Assembly (NCBI GenBank): GCA_045600965.1
Contig: JAZRYW010000045.1
Span: 1 to 31,172, forward strand
Direction: 5' to 3'
DNA: 31,172 nt
Origin: RGIG6374 sp045600965
GTDB lineage: Bacteria; Bacteroidota; Bacteroidia; Bacteroidales; UBA932
Shown: positions 15,580-24,057 of the stretch, one piece after another
Position numbering within the stretch: position 1 is the first letter of the stretch
Layout: each line of letters starts with the position of its first letter
Program-made: the position numbers and the translations under genes
The notes under the pieces: generated by a model
Database searches by the model: none
Told to the model about the DNA's origin: nothing
Seen by the model: the letters and a program-made list of their open reading frames with translations, nothing else

Positions 15580-18500
15580 ATGAAAAGGATTATTTATGTA
15601 CTTGTGTTCATGATCGGTGCAGCCGGTCTGTTCACATCCTGTATCGACAATGTCGAGCCTGCAGGCCTGAATGAACTCAGGGATGCAAAGGCAGACTATT
15701 ACAGGGCTCTCGCTGAGTTGCAGAAGGCACAGGCAACCGCAGCTACTACAGCCGCCGAGGCTGAGAAGCTCCGCGCCGAAGCAGACGCAGCTTACACAAA
15801 TGCTCAGGCACAGCTCGTGTACGCAAACGCTGGCCTCGTTAACGCTCAGAAGGCAAAGATTGAAGCTGAAATCGCTGCCATGGAAGCTGAACAGGCACAT
15901 CAGGAAGCTATGTGGAAGATCGATGAAGACATTCACGCTCTCGACGTAGCCCTCAAGGAAGCAGAAGTTGCAAAGGCAAACGCTGAGGCAGCATACGAAA
16001 TTGCAAAGTCTGAAGCCCTCACGGAAGTGGAGAAGGCTAAGGCTGCCGCCGATGTGGCAGAGGCTCAGGCCAGATATGCAGAGGCTCAGGCCGCTCTCGC
16101 AAAAGCAGAGGCTGCAAAGAAGGCTGCTGAAGAACAGTATGTAATCGACTCTCTGAAGAGGGCTGCCCAGATTTCTCAGGCAGAAGCCGCTATCGAAGCG
16201 CAGAAGGCTTACAACGAAGCCGCATATCTCGATGCTCAGAGGGCTCTCGAAGTTGCTCAGCAGTCTTACTGGGCTCAAATCAAGGCCGGTGCTGAAATCA
16301 GGGCATACGCTGAAGCATTCATCGAAGGCGCCGCTCTGACTCCTCAGGAAGAAGGTTACATCAAGGCATATGTTGAAGCTTACAACGCAGCTCTCGAAGG
16401 TCTTGACGACGCTCAGAGAGATCTCCTCCTCAAGAAGTCAAACCTCTTCAAGTATCAGTATGACGAGGCTAAGACCGACAAGGCGACTGAAGATCAATAT
16501 GACGCAAACATAGCTCTTTACAAGGACGAAATCGCTAAAGAAGAAGGCAAGATAGCTGACGCTGAATCAAAGATCGCAGCCATCGAAACCGCTTCCCAGA
16601 GCGGTGAATGGTTCAACGGTGTTCCCGTTGACCAGTGGGCAGAAGAGCTTGAAAGCATCAAGGCACAGCTTGCAGAACTTGACGACCGTCACGGCGAAAT
16701 CGTAGCTGAAGTTCTCGACGCAAAGGTAAACGGCCTCGCCGATTATCTCGACTATGTTCAGTTCCACGCTGACCAGCCCATCAACAACGACGTTATAGAC
16801 TTCACCTTCTACAAGAGCGTGGACAAGTTCTGGAACATCTACAACAAGTACATCACCGATGAAGAACTCATCGCTGCTGTTGAGACATACAAGACCTACG
16901 CAAAGGTTGACCTCAAAGAAGCTGGAAAGAACGTTGTTAAGGCTCTTAAAGACTCGACACGCGCAGACTTCGTTGCTGACTCCATCCAGAAGGTTGTCAA
17001 TGCAGACACTTTCGCAGTGAACTATTGGAAGTTCCAGACCGCCATCGCTGAAAAGGCATACGAAAAGGCTGAAAAGGATGCTGCTTCCCTCGTGGAAAGC
17101 GACGCTCTCTATCAGGTTTGGATTGACCTCTCAGAGGTTTATACGAACTGGGGTCCCTCAGCTCGCCGCAACCTCGCTCAGTTCGCTTCATACATTTCTC
17201 TGATGCAGACTGCAGCCGTTGCTCCCAGCTACCAGGAAGCATACAGGATCTTCGTTAGGAAGGATGCCGCCATCACCGACACTACTGATACAGTTCATTA
17301 TCCCAAGACTTATCGCGGCACGATGAACTGCCAGTACTTCACCAGCAAGGATCAGGCTCCTGTAGGATACATCACCTACAAGGTTACAAAGCACGGCTTT
17401 ATGCTCATCGACAACCCTGCATTCGTCAAGGAAAACAACTATGGCGACTTTGCAGGTATGCCTTACGTAGTTATAACCAACTGGGCAACCAAAGATGAAG
17501 ATGAACAGTCTCATCTCGAAGATGCAGGCAACTACCTCGTTTACGCCAAGGAAGGCGAAGGCCCTTATATGGTCATCACCGCTCCCAAGGATCGTATCGA
17601 CTGGGTATTCAAGGGTGGCGTTTATGAAGGCGGAGAAGAGCCCGAAGAAAACGACCTCGGTATCTTCGACATCTACGAACATCTGAGCAACTACACCAAC
17701 CTCGTAGAGGACAACACTCCTGAAGGGTACGATGCAGCGATTGCATATTTTGGCAAGTCCGCTTCTATCGACTCTGTCAAGTATAACGCTGACCTCAAGG
17801 CAGCCAAGACCGCATACGACAACGGTGTGAAGGCTATCGAGACTGCAAACGACAAGGTTGTCGCTGACCTCAAGAAGACCATCGACGACTGGAATCTTAT
17901 GGATTCACTCAACAACTTGATCTATCAGCTCGACACTGTTGTAAAGGAAGCTGGAGAGCGTTACGAAGCTTGGAACAAGCAGACTTGGATTGCTCCTAAT
18001 GAACTTCCTTTCTTCTTCGGTGACGTTGATGGAATCGCTTGCGGTTTCTATCCTGCTGCAACTCCCACAGCTACAATTGAAGCAGAAAATGCTGAAGTAA
18101 ACTGCGGTTACTATCCCGATCTGACAGGCAATTCCGCTACGTGGAGGATTTCGAAGGCTGACTCTGCTTCATTTGCAATTCAGTCAGCTGAACTTGATGC
18201 TTGGCTTGAAAAGGTAAAACCTCAGCCTGGCCAGGATACTTCCAAGAACTCTGAGAAATATCTCGGCGCTTCAAAGGGTGACTGGGCTTCATTTGAGGCT
18301 TGGTGGAACGAACAGCTTGCTAGCCCTCGTTCAGACGGCACCAGCTACACTCTTGGAACAGATCTTCTTGGCCCCGGATATGACGCTATCCGTGCCACTG
18401 CTAAGAATCGTGCTGGAGAAACCTACGAGTCATACATATCAAACATTGAACAAAGGCCTAGCATCTTCTCTCTTTACACGATAAATAAGACAGAGGCTTT

Positions 18501-20442
18501 CTTAACCGTGTATATTGGTGCATTCCATTGGACAGGAACTCTTCCTAACGGAACAGACCCTAACCACGCTGTGATCAGCAAGTGGGGTGGTATAATTGCT
18601 ACCGAGTCTGCAAAGGCTGCCTCTATCAAGGAAGGTGAATGGCCTGTATTTGTAGGTGACATCAATTGCTCTTTTGCAAAGGATCTCACTGCAGAACAGC
18701 TCACCGGCAGCAAGACTGGCACTAAGATCACTGTAGAGGCCCTCAAGGCTCGCATTGCTGACTATAAGACGAAAGCAGCAGCTGCAACTGAAGAAGTACA
18801 GAAGGACATCGCCAAGTACCAGGCTGACCTCAAGGAATACTGGGCAGCAAGAGCGAAACTCGTTAAGGTTGAGTACAACGGAGTAACTCCTAAGGATGAT
18901 TACAACTGGAAGAGCGAAGAGGTTGTTCTCAGCAGCTTCGGTACTGCACCTGAAGGATGGATTATTCCTGATTCTGCAACACAGGCGTTCACAAAGGATA
19001 CTACAGCTTTTGAAATCGCTTCAACGCACACTGGTCTCAACTACACTATTGCTACAATTGAATATATGTACAATGTAGTCAATGCAAAGGCAGAGTGGTA
19101 CGAATACGAGTCCAAGCTTCCCAAGTCAACCGACTACGGCCACGTATACTTCAACATCGACGAAGAAGGCAAGGTAGTAGACGCTGACGCTCTCAAACCC
19201 GCTGACCTTGCACAGGCTTACTTTGTAACCCGCAACGCTCAGGTAGGTACCAACGCTGAATATGCAGAAAACACCATCGGTGGAGACAAGACTAAATACA
19301 ATGTTGTAATACCTGAAAGCTACATCCAGTATTATATGTTCAACTTCAACGGCAAGCAGACTTTTGGTCCTCGTGAAGTATCCAATATGTGGCAGCCTCT
19401 GCGCAACGGCAAGCTCGCTCTCTGGTTCCAGGATTATCTGCCCAACGCACAGATGTACAAGGACAACGATGGTTTCTGGACTGTAGACCTCAACGGTGTA
19501 TATGACAACTGCGTATACCTGAAGTATCTCAGCAAGCTCCAGTATATCGAAGAACTCAAGGCTCAGAAGGACGGCTACAAGGAATTCTGGGGCAACCTCG
19601 GAGAAGCTCTCGAAGAAGCTTACGCTAAACTCTACGAGTATGCCGACAATATGAAGGACGTTGCCAAGAAGACCATCGTCGACACCAAGAAGCAGTGGCT
19701 TGACGCTTGCGAAGAAGCTCTCGCAGCAGCAGAAAACAAGTGCAAGGCTGACAACGAAGCTCTCGTAGAGGCAAATGCCGCTCTCGACGAAGCAGTAGAA
19801 GCTCTCCACACCGCCAACGACTGGCTTGCAGCTTGCTGGAACCACTACAAGAACGGTCTTGTAGCAGCAGCTCAGGCAAGGTATGAAGAAATCATAGAGA
19901 TCCACGACGCAGCAGTCAACGATCTTTGGAGAGAACTCTTCGACAACACCGAACTCCAGAGGACACTCCGTGACCTCTACGGCTGGACCTTCCGCACCTA
20001 CAGCGAAGCTCTGAAGTATGAAATCGGTGACTTCGGTCTTGGAATACCTTATCCTACCTATTCTAAGAACGCTGAAGGCGAGTACGAAGAAGGAACCGCT
20101 TATGCAAAGGATATCGCTGGCTTCCTCGAGGGTCTTAAGGCATACTACAAGGCTCAGGTTACTGAACAGGAAGATGTGAAGGATGCCGCTGAGGATAGCA
20201 TCGAAACTCTCAAGACTGCCCTTGCATATTGGGAAACAACCAAGGATAATTGGGATGAAGAGGTAGCACTTGAAGCTGAAGAACTCTACCTCAGCCAGTA
20301 TGAAAAGAATGTCAACGCTCTTCAGAACCAGGTAGCCGCTGCTGAACGCGCTCTTAAGATCGCTCAGGAAAAGGCAGACTTCGCCAAGTCACAGCTTGAC
20401 GCTATCCTCGCCGCTTTCGGCCAGACCAAGGACGCTGAATAA
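15580..20442 (+). CDS. Giant Ala-rich coiled-coil lipoprotein, candidate surface-layer protein
   Basis: The product has 1620 residues. It begins with a lipoprotein signal peptide whose lipobox FTSC gives lipidated Cys21, followed by DNVEPAGLNELRDAKADYY. Residues about 34-230 are a long Ala/Glu/Lys coiled coil with many repeats such as AEAEKL and AQARYAEAQAAL. More helical segments run to about 560. A mixed, aromatic-rich central region (about 570-1290) follows, and the C-terminal 250 residues return to coiled coil (EEALAAAENKCKADNEALVEAN). Codons favour GCT, GCA and GAA, whereas neighbours favour GCC, a sign of strong expression. It has its own consensus promoter, and a small barrel gene follows after 35 bases. 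From memory this two-gene layout resembles BT1927-BT1926, a surface layer of B. thetaiotaomicron. That is inference; a TolA-like or adhesin-like envelope protein is the alternative. Confidence 0.72.
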   Translation: MKRIIYVLVFMIGAAGLFTSCIDNVEPAGLNELRDAKADYYRALAELQKAQATAATTAAEAEKLRAEADAAYTNAQAQLVYANAGLVNAQKAKIEAEIAAMEAEQAHQEAMWKIDEDIHALDVALKEAEVAKANAEAAYEIAKSEALTEVEKAKAAADVAEAQARYAEAQAALAKAEAAKKAAEEQYVIDSLKRAAQISQAEAAIEAQKAYNEAAYLDAQRALEVAQQSYWAQIKAGAEIRAYAEAFIEGAALTPQEEGYIKAYVEAYNAALEGLDDAQRDLLLKKSNLFKYQYDEAKTDKATEDQYDANIALYKDEIAKEEGKIADAESKIAAIETASQSGEWFNGVPVDQWAEELESIKAQLAELDDRHGEIVAEVLDAKVNGLADYLDYVQFHADQPINNDVIDFTFYKSVDKFWNIYNKYITDEELIAAVETYKTYAKVDLKEAGKNVVKALKDSTRADFVADSIQKVVNADTFAVNYWKFQTAIAEKAYEKAEKDAASLVESDALYQVWIDLSEVYTNWGPSARRNLAQFASYISLMQTAAVAPSYQEAYRIFVRKDAAITDTTDTVHYPKTYRGTMNCQYFTSKDQAPVGYITYKVTKHGFMLIDNPAFVKENNYGDFAGMPYVVITNWATKDEDEQSHLEDAGNYLVYAKEGEGPYMVITAPKDRIDWVFKGGVYEGGEEPEENDLGIFDIYEHLSNYTNLVEDNTPEGYDAAIAYFGKSASIDSVKYNADLKAAKTAYDNGVKAIETANDKVVADLKKTIDDWNLMDSLNNLIYQLDTVVKEAGERYEAWNKQTWIAPNELPFFFGDVDGIACGFYPAATPTATIEAENAEVNCGYYPDLTGNSATWRISKADSASFAIQSAELDAWLEKVKPQPGQDTSKNSEKYLGASKGDWASFEAWWNEQLASPRSDGTSYTLGTDLLGPGYDAIRATAKNRAGETYESYISNIEQRPSIFSLYTINKTEAFLTVYIGAFHWTGTLPNGTDPNHAVISKWGGIIATESAKAASIKEGEWPVFVGDINCSFAKDLTAEQLTGSKTGTKITVEALKARIADYKTKAAAATEEVQKDIAKYQADLKEYWAARAKLVKVEYNGVTPKDDYNWKSEEVVLSSFGTAPEGWIIPDSATQAFTKDTTAFEIASTHTGLNYTIATIEYMYNVVNAKAEWYEYESKLPKSTDYGHVYFNIDEEGKVVDADALKPADLAQAYFVTRNAQVGTNAEYAENTIGGDKTKYNVVIPESYIQYYMFNFNGKQTFGPREVSNMWQPLRNGKLALWFQDYLPNAQMYKDNDGFWTVDLNGVYDNCVYLKYLSKLQYIEELKAQKDGYKEFWGNLGEALEEAYAKLYEYADNMKDVAKKTIVDTKKQWLDACEEALAAAENKCKADNEALVEANAALDEAVEALHTANDWLAACWNHYKNGLVAAAQARYEEIIEIHDAAVNDLWRELFDNTELQRTLRDLYGWTFRTYSEALKYEIGDFGLGIPYPTYSKNAEGEYEEGTAYAKDIAGFLEGLKAYYKAQVTEQEDVKDAAEDSIETLKTALAYWETTKDNWDEEVALEAEELYLSQYEKNVNALQNQVAAAERALKIAQEKADFAKSQLDAILAAFGQTKDAE

Positions 20443-20477
20443 TTTCAATCCAACAACTCTTACAAAACAAAACAAGA

Positions 20478-21374
20478 ATGTTGAAGAAATTAAGCATATT
20501 ACTACTTGCAGTTATACTGACTGTGCCAGCAATGGCACAGTCGGGAGACTGCTGTGAGTGTATGTTTGCTCCAAGAAAGGGTCAGTGGCAGTTCAATCTG
20601 GTATTGGGCAACACAGGCTATGTGAACGACTACAACGGTCTTTACTGGCTGCTCCCTACCGGAAACGACAATGTGGGTATCTCCCGTGAGGAAGGTGCCA
20701 CCATTTCGGACGACCTGTCAACAGTTGCTCTCAATCTGGGTTCTTTCAACTACAATTCTCTGACTAACATCGCAGGTATCGAAGCCAAGTACTTCCTTAC
20801 AAACCACATCGACATCAACCTCTACGGTTCATACCAGCTCAATATGCAGCCCTCCAAGAATTACGAGGAGAACACTACCAACGAGCAGTATCGCCTTCTG
20901 TTTGGTGAATATGACGGTGAAGAGGCAATACAGGATCTTATGATGCCCAGCCAGATGGCTATTCAGGGAGCCGTTACTAACAAGTTGCACGTTAAGATTG
21001 GATCAAACTACAATTTCAACGTGATTAACCCTCGCATCCAGGCTTATCTCGGAATCTTCGGTGGATTCCAGCAGGCCCGTATTGAAGCATTCTACCCTTA
21101 TACTGGTGTTTCATCTTATGATGGTGAGGACGAGAGAGAATTATACAGAGCCAGCAAGCGTGCCGGTCAGATTCTCGCCTTTGAAGGCGGTCTGGTGAGC
21201 GGTATCTCTTACTCAGTTCTTCCCGGTTTTCAGATCGGTTTTGAAGTGTCACCGGCAAAGTACCAGTACTCGCTGATGCACCTTCAGGTCGATGGACTCG
21301 ATCCTTATTACGCAAACAACCACAGTTTGAAGGTTTTCGCTTATCCCCAGGTTAAATTCGGTTTCCGTTTCTAA
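20478..21374 (+). CDS. Outer membrane beta-barrel protein, BT1926-like partner
   Basis: A 298-residue protein with a clear signal peptide (MLKKLSILLLAVILTVPAMA, cleavage before QSGD). The mature N-terminus holds a cysteine cluster, SGDCCECMF, followed by RKGQWQFNLVLGNTGY, and the chain ends FGFRF with the terminal Phe typical of BAM-folded barrels. Alternating strands suggest 8 to 10 beta strands. The start CxECM...RKGxW and the general plan match what I recall of the BT1926 family of outer-membrane barrels, which pair with large surface proteins. It follows the giant lipoprotein by 35 bases with no terminator between, and a strong terminator comes after it, so the two form one operon. It may anchor, export or organise that protein on the cell surface. 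Confidence 0.75.
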   Translation: MLKKLSILLLAVILTVPAMAQSGDCCECMFAPRKGQWQFNLVLGNTGYVNDYNGLYWLLPTGNDNVGISREEGATISDDLSTVALNLGSFNYNSLTNIAGIEAKYFLTNHIDINLYGSYQLNMQPSKNYEENTTNEQYRLLFGEYDGEEAIQDLMMPSQMAIQGAVTNKLHVKIGSNYNFNVINPRIQAYLGIFGGFQQARIEAFYPYTGVSSYDGEDERELYRASKRAGQILAFEGGLVSGISYSVLPGFQIGFEVSPAKYQYSLMHLQVDGLDPYYANNHSLKVFAYPQVKFGFRF

Positions 21375-21400
21375 TCGAGGATTCGTAGATAAAAATGAAA

Positions 21401-21427
21401 CCCGACACTCCGGTGCCGGGTTTTTTT
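21401..21427 (+). terminator. Rho-independent terminator with UCCG tetraloop
   Basis: CCCGACAC at 21401-21408 and GTGCCGGG at 21413-21420 pair with one A/C mismatch around the loop TCCG, an extra-stable cUNCGg-type tetraloop. Seven T residues follow at 21421-21427. It lies 26 bases after the barrel gene stop and closes the giant lipoprotein operon. Confidence 0.88.
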
Positions 21428-21429
21428 AT

Positions 21430-21437
21430 TAATTTTG
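21430..21437 (+). promoter_or_regulatory. -7 box upstream of thyA
   Basis: TAATTTTG fits TAnnTTTG. It begins three bases after the terminator T-run and lies 18 bases before the thyA ATG at 21456. An upstream -33 TTTG is not visible, as that position falls in the terminator stem. The in-frame TTG at 21435 overlaps the box and is an unlikely start. Confidence 0.45.
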
Positions 21438-21455
21438 TTCATCAAAAGGCTCCAA

Positions 21456-22250
21456 ATGAAACAGTATCTCGATCTCCTGACCCATATCCTTAATAACGGA
21501 AACGACCGCAGCGACCGCACCGGTGTCGGCACACGCAGCGTTTTCGGCTATCAGATGCGTTTTGACCTCCAGAAGGGCTTCCCCCTGCTGACCACCAAGA
21601 AAGTCCATCTGAAGTCGATTATCCACGAACTGCTGTGGTTTATTTCCGGAGACACCAACATCCGCTATCTCCACGACAACAAAGTCACCATCTGGGACGA
21701 ATGGGCCGATGAGAACGGGGACCTCGGTCCTGTCTACGGCCATCAGTGGCGCAGCTGGCCCACACCCGAGGGAAAGACCATAGACCAGCTCTGTGCCGTC
21801 GTCGATTCCCTGAGAAACAATCCCTGTTCGAGACGCCATATAGTCACCGCCTGGAACCCCGCGGAGATTGACCGTATGGCCCTGCCTCCCTGCCACGCGC
21901 TTTTCCAGTTTTACGTTGCGGACGAAACTCTCTCCTGCCAGCTCTACCAGCGCAGCGCCGACACTTTCCTCGGTGTGCCCTTCAACATCGCATCCTATGC
22001 CCTTCTGACTATGATGATGGCTCAGGTATGCGGCTACAGGCCCGGAGAGTTCATACACACTCTCGGTGACGCCCACATCTACAGCAACCATTTCGACCAG
22101 GTGCGCGAACAGTTGTCCCGCACTCCCCGTGACCTTCCCAGGATGACAGTCAACCCCGACGTTCACGAAATCACCGGATTCAAATATGAAGACTTCACCC
22201 TCGAAGGATACGACCCTTATCCCGCAATAAAGGCTCCCATAGCAGTATAA
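21456..22250 (+). CDS. thyA: Thymidylate synthase
   Basis: ThyA methylates dUMP to dTMP using methylene-tetrahydrofolate, producing dihydrofolate. From ATG 21456 the protein has 264 residues, the same as E. coli ThyA. The catalytic cysteine falls at 146 within PPCHALFQFYV. Other family marks are RTGVGTRSVFG, ELLWFISGDTN, GPVYGHQWRSW and the dUMP-binding stretch QRSADTFLGVPFNIASYALL. An upstream in-frame TTG at 21435 would add seven residues but sits in the promoter box, and MKQYLDLL is the usual family start. The gene is followed after 2 bases by folA, whose product recycles the dihydrofolate. Confidence 0.97.
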   Translation: MKQYLDLLTHILNNGNDRSDRTGVGTRSVFGYQMRFDLQKGFPLLTTKKVHLKSIIHELLWFISGDTNIRYLHDNKVTIWDEWADENGDLGPVYGHQWRSWPTPEGKTIDQLCAVVDSLRNNPCSRRHIVTAWNPAEIDRMALPPCHALFQFYVADETLSCQLYQRSADTFLGVPFNIASYALLTMMMAQVCGYRPGEFIHTLGDAHIYSNHFDQVREQLSRTPRDLPRMTVNPDVHEITGFKYEDFTLEGYDPYPAIKAPIAV

Positions 22251-22252
22251 TT

Positions 22253-22747
22253 ATGTCCATTTCGATGATAGCGGCAATAGACCGCGACGGCGCGATAGGA
22301 CGCGCGGGCGATATGCCCTGGCACATTCGTGAGGATATGCTCTATTTCAAGCGGACCACGATGGGCCATACCGTCGTTATGGGCCGCCGTACCTGGGAAT
22401 CCCTCGGCTGCAGGCCTCTGCCGGGGCGCAGGAACGTCGTTGTGAGCTCTTCCCTGCAGCCCTCTGAAGGGATGGAGGTGGTAAAGTCGATAGAACAGAT
22501 CGCAGCCCTTTCAGATGCCGCGCCGCAGGAGGAACTGTTCATCATAGGAGGCGGAAGTCTCTACCGTTCGATGATGGATCTCTCAGAGAGGCTCTACATC
22601 ACCCACGTCGACACCCTCGCCGAGGGTGCGGACACCTGGTTTCCGGAGATAGATTCCGGGAAGTGGGTCCTGCAGACCATCTCCGAGCGCGTCACGGACG
22701 AAAAAAGCGGACTGTCCGTCCGCTTTGCAGTGTATGTCCGCGCGTAA
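22253..22747 (+). CDS. folA: Dihydrofolate reductase
   Basis: FolA reduces dihydrofolate to tetrahydrofolate with NADPH, regenerating the cofactor used by ThyA; it is the target of trimethoprim. The 164-residue protein has the family start SMIAAIDRDGAIGRAGDMPW, the substrate-binding WHIREDMLYFKR with the acidic residue, the NADPH motif VVMGRRTWESLG and RRNVVVSSS, then the glycine-rich IIGGGSLYR. The length fits the chromosomal FolA. It starts 2 bases after thyA, a common and functionally sensible pair. Its stop is only 2 bases from the end of the convergent ychF, so there is no room for a terminator between them. Confidence 0.96.
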   Translation: MSISMIAAIDRDGAIGRAGDMPWHIREDMLYFKRTTMGHTVVMGRRTWESLGCRPLPGRRNVVVSSSLQPSEGMEVVKSIEQIAALSDAAPQEELFIIGGGSLYRSMMDLSERLYITHVDTLAEGADTWFPEIDSGKWVLQTISERVTDEKSGLSVRFAVYVRA

Positions 22748-22749
22748 GG

Positions 22750-23853
22750 TTATACGTTGAAAAGGAAATGCATGATGTCGCCGTCGCAGACCGTGTAGTC
22801 CTTGCCTTCGACATTGAGATGCCCTGCCGCGCGGCAGGCGGCCTCTGAGCCGTATTTTACGAAATCATCGTATTTTATGACCTCCGCGCGTATGAATCCC
22901 TTCTCGAAATCAGTGTGTATCACACCGGCCGCCTGAGGCGCCTTGTCCGACTTGCGGATGGTCCAGGCGCGGCATTCGTCGGCGCCTGCCGTGAAGAAGG
23001 TCTGGAGGTTGAGAAGGGAGTAGGCGGCCTGGATGAGACGCACCACGCCCGACTGTTCGAGACCTATCTCCCCGAGGAACATCTCCCGTTCCTCGAAATC
23101 GTCGAGTTCGGCAATCTCCGACTCTATCTTCGCCGATATGACCATAACGCCGGCGTCCTCGTCCCTGACAGCCTCGCGTACCGCATCGACATAGGCATTG
23201 CCCGTGGCGGCGGATTTCTCGTCCACGTTGCAGACATACAGGACGGGCTTGCTTGTCAGCAGGCAGAATTCGCGGGCGAAACGCTCCTCTTCGGCATTGT
23301 CGAGTTTCACCTGGCGGGCGTTGCGGCCCTGCTCGAGCGCTTCCCTATATTTGACCAGCACGTCGAGCGCCTTGCGGGCCTGCTTGTCACCACCGGTCTG
23401 AGCCTGCTTCTGAACCTTGCTTATGCGGTTGGTGACGGTCTCGAGATCCTTTATCTGGAGTTCGAGGTCAATCACCTCCTTGTCGCGCACAGGATCGACG
23501 CTGCCGTCGACGTGGGTGACGTTGTCGTCGTCGAAACAGCGCAGCACGTGGAGAATGGCGTCTGTCTCGCGTATGTTGGCAAGGAACTGGTTGCCGAGCC
23601 CCTCACCGCGGCTCGCTCCCTTGACAAGGCCCGCGATGTCCACTATCTCCACCGTTGCGGGAATCACCCTTTTGGGCTTGCACATATCGGCGAGCACCGT
23701 CAGACGCCTGTCAGGAACGGTGGTCGAGCCTATGTTCGGCTCGATGGTGCAGAAGGGGAAATTGGCCGCCTGGGCCCTTGATGAACTGATACAGTTGAAA
23801 AGAGTCGACTTGCCTACGTTAGGCAGTCCTACTATTCCGCAGCGAAGAGACAT
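22750..23853 (-). CDS. ychF: Redox-regulated ATPase YchF (OLA1 family)
   Basis: YchF is a conserved ribosome-associated P-loop protein of the Obg family that hydrolyses ATP in preference to GTP and affects translation and oxidative-stress response. The 367-residue protein has the G1 loop GLPNVGKST (9-17), the FPFCTIEPNIG switch region, and DIAGLVKGAS with GEGLGNQFL. The family-specific NVDE replaces the GTP-specifying NKxD. A helical insertion follows the G domain, and the TGS-like C-terminal domain ends with the family sequence KDYTVCDGDIMHFLFNV. It is encoded opposite to its neighbours, convergent with folA and divergent from mutS. Confidence 0.97.
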   Translation of the reverse strand: MSLRCGIVGLPNVGKSTLFNCISSSRAQAANFPFCTIEPNIGSTTVPDRRLTVLADMCKPKRVIPATVEIVDIAGLVKGASRGEGLGNQFLANIRETDAILHVLRCFDDDNVTHVDGSVDPVRDKEVIDLELQIKDLETVTNRISKVQKQAQTGGDKQARKALDVLVKYREALEQGRNARQVKLDNAEEERFAREFCLLTSKPVLYVCNVDEKSAATGNAYVDAVREAVRDEDAGVMVISAKIESEIAELDDFEEREMFLGEIGLEQSGVVRLIQAAYSLLNLQTFFTAGADECRAWTIRKSDKAPQAAGVIHTDFEKGFIRAEVIKYDDFVKYGSEAACRAAGHLNVEGKDYTVCDGDIMHFLFNV

Positions 23854-23995
23854 ATCTTTTTTTCAAAAAAGTGAAACCTTGTTTTCAAATTTTTTTCAAA
23901 CCCTTTCCGCAGGGCCCTGCAGGCATCCTTGCGGATGAAGGATTTTTCATAAAGGAGCATCCGGGCCATATTTGTCCACAAATGCCGCAGATGCT

Positions 23996-24037
23996 CTGCA
24001 AAGATACGATTTTGCAGGGAAAATATGCTTACTTTTG
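23996..24037. promoter_or_regulatory. Divergent ychF/mutS promoter region with a short palindrome
   Basis: TATCTTTG on the minus strand (plus 23999-24006) and TACTTTTG on the plus strand (24030-24037) both fit TAnnTTTG and point away from each other, toward ychF and mutS. The perfect inverted repeat CTGCAAA-N8-TTTGCAG at 23996-24017 overlaps the ychF box. The plus-strand TTTG at 24011-24014 is only 15 bases from the mutS box, shorter than usual. The arrangement could allow shared control. If the mutS box is right, ATG 24058 is the start rather than ATG 24025, which would lie before the -7 box. Confidence 0.4.
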
Positions 24038-24057
24038 CAAAAGCAAATCCGGCGAAG

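Noticed and set aside
15454..16278. Minus-strand open frame of 274 codons opposite the start of the giant lipoprotein gene
   Set aside because: It mirrors the Ala/Glu/Lys repeat codons of the plus strand, giving a low-complexity Cys/Leu/Ser product with no recognisable domain, and it overlaps the promoter and leader.
15690..16280. Short tandem-like DNA repeats in the N-terminal coiled-coil region
   Set aside because: The repetition comes from Ala/Glu/Lys composition (GCT, GAA, AAG codons); I could not find a fixed repeat unit or spacing, and it is not a CRISPR.
19126..19905. Minus-strand open frame of 259 codons rich in hydrophobic residues inside the giant lipoprotein gene
   Set aside because: Complement of a coiled-coil coding stretch; Val/Leu/Ser-rich product reflects GAA, GCT and CTC codons read backwards.
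22915..23781. Plus-strand open frame of 288 codons opposite ychF
   Set aside because: ychF is unambiguous on the minus strand; the opposite frame is a shadow caused by GC-rich third positions.
24025..24057. Upstream ATG adding eleven residues to MutS
   Set aside because: It precedes the likely -7 box and the extra residues do not resemble family N-termini.
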